Below are positions 58,672 through 64,000 of a stretch of DNA of 64,000 nucleotides, in pieces (position 1 is the first letter of the stretch; each line of letters opens with the position of its first letter). This DNA is from Gammaproteobacteria bacterium. Its GTDB lineage: Bacteria; Pseudomonadota; Gammaproteobacteria; HTCC5015. The position numbers and the translations under genes are program-made. The stretch covers positions 47,200 to 111,199 of the forward strand of contig JACDDA010000008.1 of NCBI GenBank assembly GCA_013817245.1. Direction: 5' to 3'. The notes under the pieces are model-generated. The model made no database searches. It saw only the letters and a program-made list of their open reading frames with translations, and had not been told where the DNA came from.

Positions 58672-60404
58672 GTACGATCCTCATGCGCAACAACAATTGG
58701 CAGTGCTGATTGTGCAAGTAAACTTTGCGGATCATCAGGCGCAACATTTAATAAACGTAACGCTTCGCCCGTTACTTGCGAAAACACCGGTGCGGCAACA
58801 TCACCACCGTAGTACAAAGAACCGCGTGGATCATTCACCACAACCACTGTCACTAAACGCGGACGCGTTGCCGGCGCCATGCCAGCGAAAATTGAAACAT
58901 AACGACTTTCTTTATAACCGCCATTCATATTTTTCAGCGAGGTGCCGGTTTTGCCAGCAACTTCATAACCTTGAATGCGCGCTTTGCGACCCGTGCCTTC
59001 TTCAGTTACCACCGCATGCAACATCGCGCGTACCGAACGTACCGTGGTTTCACTAAACACACGTGGTGCATCTAAAAAATTAGCATTACTTTTTTTCGGT
59101 AACAAACTAATAGGCACATCACGTCCACCATTTGCTAACACGGCATACGCATGCGCCAACTGCAATGGCGTTACCGAAACACCGTAACCATATGCAATCG
59201 TAGCTTTATCAACCGGCACCCAACGTGAAGCATTAGTTAAATAACCGCTCGATTCACCAGGAAAACCGCTTTGTGTGTTACGCCCAAAACCAACACTGTT
59301 ATAGGCATTCCATAATGTACTGCCCGGCATGCTTAAAGCAATTTTGGACATACCGACATTACTAGAGTATTGAATAATATCGGTTAACGAAATCACACCG
59401 AGATTTTTGTGATCTTTCACCGTTAAATTATTTACTTGCAGTCGACCGGGGTTAGTATCAATTTTAGAATCTGCTTTATACGCACCAGTTTCTATAGCTG
59501 CGGCTAATGCAAACGGTTTAATTGTTGAGCCCGGCTCAAATACATCGGTGATAGCGCGGTTACGATATAAATCACCACGACGGACACTGCGATTGTTGGG
59601 ATTAAATGACGGCTGATTCGCCATTGCTAATACTTCGCCGGTATAAGCATCCAGCATCACCACTGAACCGGAGGTCGCATGCGTTTTTTGCATGGTGGCT
59701 TTTAATTCGCGATACGCTAAATATTGCAAACGCGCATCTATGCTCAATTGCACATCTTGACCAGCTTGCGCTTGTTTTATTTCTTCCAAATCTTCAACGA
59801 CATAGCCGAGCCGATCACGAATAACGCGCTTAGAACCCGGCTGCCCTGCTAACTTTTTATCAAACGCTAATTCGATGCCTTCTTGACCTGCATCATCAAT
59901 ATTCGTAAAGCCTAACAAATGCGCAGACACTTCTACGGTAGGATAATAACGACGATATTCACGCTGAAAATATACGCCTTGTAATTTCAGCGCTTTAACT
60001 TCATCAGCACGCGCCGGCGGTAAATGACGCAACACATAAACAAACTCACGATCACGCAAAGCCATTAAACGGCGCGCTAATTCTTCACCCGGTAATTTTA
60101 ATTCTTTAGCTAAGGTATAAATTGTTTTGCGATTTTGCAACACTTCGCTGGGATTGACCCACAAGGAATCAACAGGAGTACTGACGGCTAATGGCTCGCC
60201 ATTACGATCCGTAATCACACCACGATACGCCGGTTCTTTTACGACGCGCTGTTGACGCGCATCACCTTGCTGCGTCAAAAAATCTCGATCAATCACTTGC
60301 AAATAAACGGCGCGCACGCTTAACGTTAACCATGCCACCGCTAACAAAATAACGATGACTAAGCGTCGATTGGAATAAGCTTTTTGACGAATCGCCGCAG
60401 CCAT
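58668..60404 (-). CDS. ftsI: Septal penicillin-binding protein 3, FtsI
   Basis: A 578-residue class B PBP, the transpeptidase of septation. A short cytoplasmic start and one helix (about residues 15-35) precede the pedestal domain and the transpeptidase domain with the active-site Ser in GSTIKPF (near 295), SSN in QYSSNVG and KTGT in AGKTGTSLK. The start overlaps the ftsL stop in TAATG. Confidence 0.96.
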   Translation of the reverse strand: MAAAIRQKAYSNRRLVIVILLAVAWLTLSVRAVYLQVIDRDFLTQQGDARQQRVVKEPAYRGVITDRNGEPLAVSTPVDSLWVNPSEVLQNRKTIYTLAKELKLPGEELARRLMALRDREFVYVLRHLPPARADEVKALKLQGVYFQREYRRYYPTVEVSAHLLGFTNIDDAGQEGIELAFDKKLAGQPGSKRVIRDRLGYVVEDLEEIKQAQAGQDVQLSIDARLQYLAYRELKATMQKTHATSGSVVMLDAYTGEVLAMANQPSFNPNNRSVRRGDLYRNRAITDVFEPGSTIKPFALAAAIETGAYKADSKIDTNPGRLQVNNLTVKDHKNLGVISLTDIIQYSSNVGMSKIALSMPGSTLWNAYNSVGFGRNTQSGFPGESSGYLTNASRWVPVDKATIAYGYGVSVTPLQLAHAYAVLANGGRDVPISLLPKKSNANFLDAPRVFSETTVRSVRAMLHAVVTEEGTGRKARIQGYEVAGKTGTSLKNMNGGYKESRYVSIFAGMAPATRPRLVTVVVVNDPRGSLYYGGDVAAPVFSQVTGEALRLLNVAPDDPQSLLAQSALPIVVAHEDRT

Positions 60405-60676
60405 TATTTCAGCCTCACGATCGCGACACGACCCGCACCGGGAATTAACATTTTAAGTTTTTCATTGGCGGCTTGCTCGACACGACTCGGCGTCGCCCAC
60501 GTGCTTTGCTCTAATTGCAGCTGACCATATTCAACTGACAAGCCATCATGCGTACGTCGCAATTGTTGCAACTCAGAAAATAATTTACGCGTTTCATGTT
60601 TGGTGTAAACCACCGACAACGCGGATATTAATACCACACCCATCAACACTAAGATCAGCATCGAGTCACGCATCAT
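60404..60676 (-). CDS. ftsL: Cell-division protein FtsL
   Basis: A 90-residue bitopic protein of the FtsQLB complex. One helix (about residues 5-24) is followed by a periplasmic coiled coil (about 26-65, LFSELQQLRRTHDGLSVEYGQLQLEQ) and a short conserved tail with RVEQAANEKLKM. FtsL is poorly conserved, and position between rsmH and ftsI is the main evidence. It overlaps rsmH by ATGA. Confidence 0.93.
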   Translation of the reverse strand: MMRDSMLILVLMGVVLISALSVVYTKHETRKLFSELQQLRRTHDGLSVEYGQLQLEQSTWATPSRVEQAANEKLKMLIPGAGRVAIVRLK

Positions 60677-61593
60677 GCGAGCAACTCCGCTATGCGCATA
60701 ATGGCACTGCGTGCACGCGGATTACGCATCGTTTCTTGTTCGCTAGCACGCACTGGTTTGCCCACCACATGCCAACGCAAACTCCGCTCAACATTCACCG
60801 GCATACGACGCGGCACCCGCACTTGGGTACTTTTTTCACGCACAAAATTTTTCACCACACGATCTTCCAGTGAATGAAAACTAATCACGACCAAACGTCC
60901 GCCGACTTTTAACAAATCTACACTCTGGGTTAACACTTGTTCCAATACATCCAACTCACGATTAATAAAAATACGAATCGCTTGAAAACTACGCGTAGCA
61001 GGATGTTTATGTTTATCTTTGCGCGGCACCGCCGCCGCTACCACTCGGGCTAATTGCAAAGTCGTGGTGAAAGGTTGCTCGATGCGCGTTTCAACAATGG
61101 CAGCAGCAATGCGGCGTGAAAAACGTTCTTCGCCTAATTGCCACAACACCGTCGCAATCTCATCTTGCGCAGCACTGTTCAACCATTCTGCAGCCGTCAT
61201 ACCTGCGGCGTTATTCATGCGCATATCTAAAGGACCATCGCGCATAAAACTAAAACCACGTTCTGCATCATCAAGCTGTGGTGATGACACACCTAAATCA
61301 AATAACAAACCATCCACACGACCTGCCACACCCCAGTGCTGGCAAAATTCATTCAAGTTCGCAAACGAGCCATGCTCAATCACAAATCGGGATTCCCCTG
61401 CAAAACGAATCTGTGCTGCCGCAATTGCTTGCGGATCTTGATCCAACGCAAACATCCGACCCGCTGGACCTAAACGATGCAAAACAGCCGCGCTATGTCC
61501 GCCGCGACCAAACGTTGCATCGATATACACGCCATCCGGTTTTATGTTCAAAGCTTCAACAGCGGCTTCAAGCAATACGGTTTGATGCGGCAT
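60673..61593 (-). CDS. rsmH: 16S rRNA (cytosine-1402-N4)-methyltransferase
   Basis: A 306-residue SAM-dependent enzyme that modifies C1402 in the decoding centre of 16S rRNA. The SAM site is IDATFGRGGHSAAVL, followed by LFDLGVSSPQLDDAERGFSFMRDGPLDMRM and RIFINRELDVLE, with the late VISFHSLEDRVVKNF. It follows mraZ after one base. Confidence 0.97.
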   Translation of the reverse strand: MPHQTVLLEAAVEALNIKPDGVYIDATFGRGGHSAAVLHRLGPAGRMFALDQDPQAIAAAQIRFAGESRFVIEHGSFANLNEFCQHWGVAGRVDGLLFDLGVSSPQLDDAERGFSFMRDGPLDMRMNNAAGMTAAEWLNSAAQDEIATVLWQLGEERFSRRIAAAIVETRIEQPFTTTLQLARVVAAAVPRKDKHKHPATRSFQAIRIFINRELDVLEQVLTQSVDLLKVGGRLVVISFHSLEDRVVKNFVREKSTQVRVPRRMPVNVERSLRWHVVGKPVRASEQETMRNPRARSAIMRIAELLA

Positions 61594-61594
61594 C

Positions 61595-62065
61595 TTATAA
61601 AGACAACGAACTTAAATTACTGGGCAAATTTTCAGCATCCGTCACCGCGCCATCTAACCAAGCTTCGCGACAACGATTCCAATGTCCTTCATCCCACAAT
61701 TCCAATTTTTTACCTTGGCCAATCAACACAATTTTTTTGTCCATGCCCGCGTATTCGCGCAAAGCCGTTGGCAACAAAATGCGGCCACTGCCATCCATCT
61801 CCACATCATCCGCATGCCCCACCAACAAACGCTGCACTTTGCGCGACGCAGCATCAAAACTGGATAAAGCATCAATCTTGGTTTGAATCACTTCCCATTC
61901 CGGCAAAGGGTAAAGCAGCAAACACGGCTCACGACTCGAATTCGTCGGATCAATCGTGATCACCAAACAACCGGCACAACTCTCCAGCAGGCGCTCGCGA
62001 TACTTCGCTGGCATCGCCATTCGCCCTTTTGCATCCAGATTAAGTTGAGTAATGCCTCGAAACAC
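61595..62065 (-). CDS. mraZ: Transcriptional regulator MraZ
   Basis: A 156-residue regulator that forms rings and binds repeated GTG-GG boxes upstream of its own operon. Two SpoVT/AbrB-like domains each carry a version of NLDAKGRMAMPAKYRE (near residue 9 and, as MDGSGRILLPTALRE, near residue 88). The GTG at 62065 gives the family N-terminus MFRG and has GGAG 6 bases upstream. A longer open frame would run through the MraZ boxes and the transcription start, so it is rejected. Confidence 0.93.
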   Translation of the reverse strand: MFRGITQLNLDAKGRMAMPAKYRERLLESCAGCLVITIDPTNSSREPCLLLYPLPEWEVIQTKIDALSSFDAASRKVQRLLVGHADDVEMDGSGRILLPTALREYAGMDKKIVLIGQGKKLELWDEGHWNRCREAWLDGAVTDAENLPSNLSSLSL

Positions 62066-62109
62066 AGTCCACTCCAAGTCGATTAACCAAACTGCAGGCG
62101 TTTCAAGCA

Positions 62110-62134
62110 CCCACAATTTCCCACAATTCTCCAC
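62110..62134 (-). promoter_or_regulatory. MraZ-box array
   Basis: On the minus strand three direct repeats with GTGGA, GTGGG and GTGGG lie at exactly 10-base spacing (62134, 62124 and 62114), just after the predicted transcription start and 45-70 bases before the mraZ GTG. This matches the repeated TGGG boxes by which MraZ represses the dcw operon. Confidence 0.85.
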
Positions 62135-62142
62135 GTGAAGAC

Positions 62143-62171
62143 ACTATAGGAGTGAAATCTCCACTTTGCAA
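62143..62171 (-). promoter_or_regulatory. Sigma-70 promoter of the dcw cluster
   Basis: TTGCAA (62166-62171) and TATAGT (62143-62148) are 17 bases apart, close to consensus in both elements. The predicted start, near 62136, is next to the MraZ boxes. Confidence 0.75.
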
Positions 62172-62443
62172 GTCAATTCAAGACACAAAACAGGGAATTT
62201 CTGCTTTAAAGACAAAGACTTAGCGAGTTTGAAGAGAGCTTTACGAGAGCATTCATGAGCTTAATTTGACAAGCTCAGAAGTTACTTTAAGTATGAAATA
62301 AAAATGTTTTGCAGCCGCAACGGGCCAAATTGAACAATGACGCAGAAATAAATCAGAAACGAACAAGAAAAGCCGAAATAGAACCCAAATAGCAAAATGC
62401 CCAGCACGCTATATATAGGTATATATAGAACGATGGGCAGATT
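62172..62443. other. Intergenic region between the dcw promoter and rnpB
   Basis: No gene is supported. The region is AT-rich. It holds a small inverted repeat, TGAGCTT (62256-62262) with AAGCTCA (62271-62277), and a perfect AT-rich inverted repeat, CTATATATA (62409-62417) with TATATATAG (62420-62428). Confidence 0.6.
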
Positions 62444-62450
62444 AAAAAAA
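62444..62450 (-). terminator. T-run ending rnpB
   Basis: On the minus strand seven T residues directly follow the P1 helix of RNase P RNA, so P1 may serve as the terminator stem. Confidence 0.7.
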
Positions 62451-62451
62451 A

Positions 62452-62799
62452 GGAGTTAGCCGATAAGCCGGGTTCTGTCGAGGGCAATCATTCCTCTAGG
62501 ACGTTTGTCACCAAACGCCTCCAGCAACCTACCCGGGAACAGCGCGGGCCACGCCAATGTTCCCCTATTTGGTCTTGCTCCGAGTGGGGTTTGCCCTGCC
62601 ACACCTGTTGCCAAGTGCGCGGTGCGCTCTTACCGCACCATTTCACCCTTACCGTTTTGTTGCCAAACCGGCGGTATATTTTCTGTGGCACTTTCCGTCG
62701 ACTCGCGCCGCCTAGGCGTTACCTAGCACCCTGCCCTATGGAGCCCGGACTTTCCTCCCGATCTTCAACGAAGATCCAGCGATTGCCTTGGCCAACTCC
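62452..62799 (-). ncRNA. rnpB: RNase P RNA, bacterial type A
   Basis: The catalytic RNA that removes tRNA 5' leaders. On the minus strand the conserved P4-side segment GAGGAAAGTCCGGGCTCC lies near 62745-62760, followed by TAGGGCAGGGTGC, GGTAAGGGTGAAA, GGTGCGGTAAGAGCGCACCG, CCAAATAGGGG, CCCGGGTAGG and the 3' signature CGACAGAACCCGGCTTATCG. The ends pair as P1 (GGAGTTGGCC with GGCTAACTCC). The length of about 350 bases fits type A. Exact ends are inferred from P1. Confidence 0.96.
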
Positions 62800-63022
62800 G
62801 GAGCGGAGAGTAGAGGTTTACGTGCGCGAGCTCAACCTAAATCGATAGAAGATTTGCTCAAATGAATAAGGCAAATTTACGTGAAATAACAGTAGCGGCT
62901 GTTCTTCGGCAAATTACCGATCTGGCTATTCGTTACAAAAAATCAAAAAGTATGACTTCTTGATTTTGAAAAAGAATTTCCCGAAGGATTATTTAATGTT
63001 GCACTTGTACATTGAGTCTAAG

Positions 63023-63036
63023 CTGACCCCTTTAAT
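63023..63036. repeat. Left 14-bp inverted repeat flanking the last gene
   Basis: CTGACCCCTTTAAT is the exact inverse of 63874-63887. The interval 62800-63022 shows no gene or RNA that I recognise. Confidence 0.8.
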
Positions 63037-63069
63037 TATAGGGTGCACTTGGAACTTGAATTCACCTCT

Positions 63070-63819
63070 TTAATTCAAATAAGCGATAACCAGTTTTTTA
63101 CCAATCGATTTTTCATATTCACGTGCGAATTTATGATGCCAATACCAAGAGCACAACAACTCATATGCTCCCCCCACACAATAACCAACCATTAACAATA
63201 TTATTATGGAAGATGCAGAACCTGTTAAACCTGCAATAGCTGCTAGAGCCGCTCCCGCGATTCCATAAGATTGCGCCTCCTTAGAACTGATGTATTTTCT
63301 TACATAAGCTGTTCTAATATCTAAAATGCCATTTTTCAAGTTATCATCGTCGAGCATATTATATTGAGAAGTAACGATAAATTTTTTTGTAACGCTTTTT
63401 TTACAATAAAGAAATGTAAAGACCATTGAAAAAATAATTAGTAGGAAAATAATACACTTAATATAAAAAGAAAAATTATATTGAATTACTAATCCGCGCA
63501 TATTGAACAATGAAAACCCCAACTGACCAGCCAAAAGCATGTATATAACGTATGTACAAGATTCTAAATTAATGTATTTAATATAACTATGACGATCCAA
63601 AAGATAAGCGCCATAGAATAAAACATAAACCACGAGGCAAAATAACGACCCACGATAAAATAATGGCCATACGCTATTATCTTCGCTTAAAAACAAGAAA
63701 GATAAAAACCAAGTAAGCAATAAGCAATACGGCATCATGCACAATAAAAGATTTATCCTATTTTGCGGAGGTCCAAATTCTCTATAATTATGAAGCTTTT
63801 TAGCCAGCCATTTACCCAT
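63070..63819 (-). CDS. Polytopic membrane protein, unknown function
   Basis: A 249-residue protein with about six hydrophobic segments (around residues 23-47, 54-72, 85-105, 118-142 and 185-215, some possibly hairpins) and a soluble loop of about 45 residues before the last ones. The N-terminus is basic (MGKWLAKKLHNYREF) and the C-terminus is charged. I recognise no family. Its sequence is strongly AT-rich and rich in Ile, Tyr, Phe, Leu and Lys, unlike the adjacent dcw genes, and it lies between perfect inverted repeats, so recent acquisition is likely. It has no other gene in view on its strand. Confidence 0.65.
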   Translation of the reverse strand: MGKWLAKKLHNYREFGPPQNRINLLLCMMPYCLLLTWFLSFLFLSEDNSVWPLFYRGSLFCLVVYVLFYGAYLLDRHSYIKYINLESCTYVIYMLLAGQLGFSLFNMRGLVIQYNFSFYIKCIIFLLIIFSMVFTFLYCKKSVTKKFIVTSQYNMLDDDNLKNGILDIRTAYVRKYISSKEAQSYGIAGAALAAIAGLTGSASSIIILLMVGYCVGGAYELLCSWYWHHKFAREYEKSIGKKLVIAYLN

Positions 63820-63873
63820 CAGAAAGAAATCTCACCATATTAGCCACTGACCCCTATAGTAACGCCTTTAGCC

Positions 63874-63887
63874 ATTAAAGGGGTCAG
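63874..63887. repeat. Right 14-bp inverted repeat flanking the last gene
   Basis: ATTAAAGGGGTCAG matches the left repeat inverted. Nearby CTGACCCCT (63847-63855) can also pair with it to form a local hairpin, and GGGGTCAGAGCCC itself forms a smaller one, a pattern like REP-type elements. I see nothing else up to base 64000. Confidence 0.75.
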
Positions 63888-64000
63888 AGCCCTTAAAAAA
63901 ACAAATTTCATCATAGTCTTCGCCCTCTATAAAATAATTTTTCTGTATTTACAAGTTTTCGCAAAAACAAACTAGCTTTTTTAGCTGCCTATAATAATAC

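Noticed and set aside
62066..62134. An N-terminal extension of MraZ
   Set aside because: It would be encoded by the MraZ boxes just after the predicted transcription start and matches no MraZ; the GTG at 62065 has a good ribosome binding site.
62172..62443. A small gene between mraZ and rnpB
   Set aside because: No open frame of credible composition or ribosome binding site was seen.

Overview
The window is a stretch of gammaproteobacterial chromosome, mostly housekeeping genes of moderate base composition. The group is indicated by the complete dcw cell-wall/division cluster ending ftsA-ftsZ-lpxC, the secA-argJ-nudix/thiE block, the pilS-pilR-pilA-pilBCD type IV pilus block, zapD and yaeQ, and a bacterial type A RNase P RNA. 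Gene order resembles that of Pseudomonas relatives (bamD/rluD/pgeF/clpB next to pilS/pilR). No genus is assigned. LpxC, BamD and an RND pump show a diderm cell with lipid A; the DNPR motif of MurE indicates meso-diaminopimelate peptidoglycan.

Layout. 1-533: a hairpin-rich composite repeat. 534-12507: ordinary metabolic genes (small membrane protein, aspS, fmdB-type zinc ribbon, cytochrome c4, ybfF-type esterase, ElyC-like protein, arfB, yaeQ, purT, lipase-like hydrolase, amino-acid permease, SDR, EamA transporter, small secreted Cys protein). 12621-13236: a second, inverted copy of the composite repeat, so this ~12 kb segment lies between inverted repeats. 13293-24784: AT-rich membrane gene, clpB with a candidate heat-shock promoter, an RND efflux pair, kup, pgeF with a 165-bp tandem duplication of its 3' end, and rluD. 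24855-27626: bamD, nadE and a small Cys-rich membrane protein. 27611-35464: type IV pilus regulators, pilin with a sigma-54 promoter, assembly ATPase, platform protein and prepilin peptidase. 35482-36882: an in-frame CoaE-ZapD fusion. 36886-43305: nudix-ThiE fusion, argJ, secA, M23 peptidase, and dciA on the opposite strand. 43302-62171: lpxC and the whole dcw cluster on the minus strand, with a promoter and MraZ-box array at its head. 62444-62799: rnpB. 63023-63887: an AT-rich membrane gene of unknown function between perfect 14-bp inverted repeats.

How the genes work together: MraY, the Mur enzymes and Ddl make lipid II; FtsW/FtsI use it at the septum organised by FtsZ, FtsA, FtsQ, FtsL and ZapD. 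PilS/PilR with sigma-54 would switch on pilA, and PilD processes the pilin assembled by PilB/PilC. BamD and SecA serve envelope protein export.

Most unusual: the composite repeats, made of chained hairpins whose two copies differ almost only by non-synonymous changes in the one shared reading frame, so they look like structured nucleic acid rather than a gene; the CoaE-ZapD fusion; the pgeF 3' duplication; and four unrelated genes that carry in-frame 12-bp tandem repeats. I found no CRISPR array, complete insertion sequence, tRNA or phage gene. Starts were revised where family N-termini and ribosome binding sites agreed.
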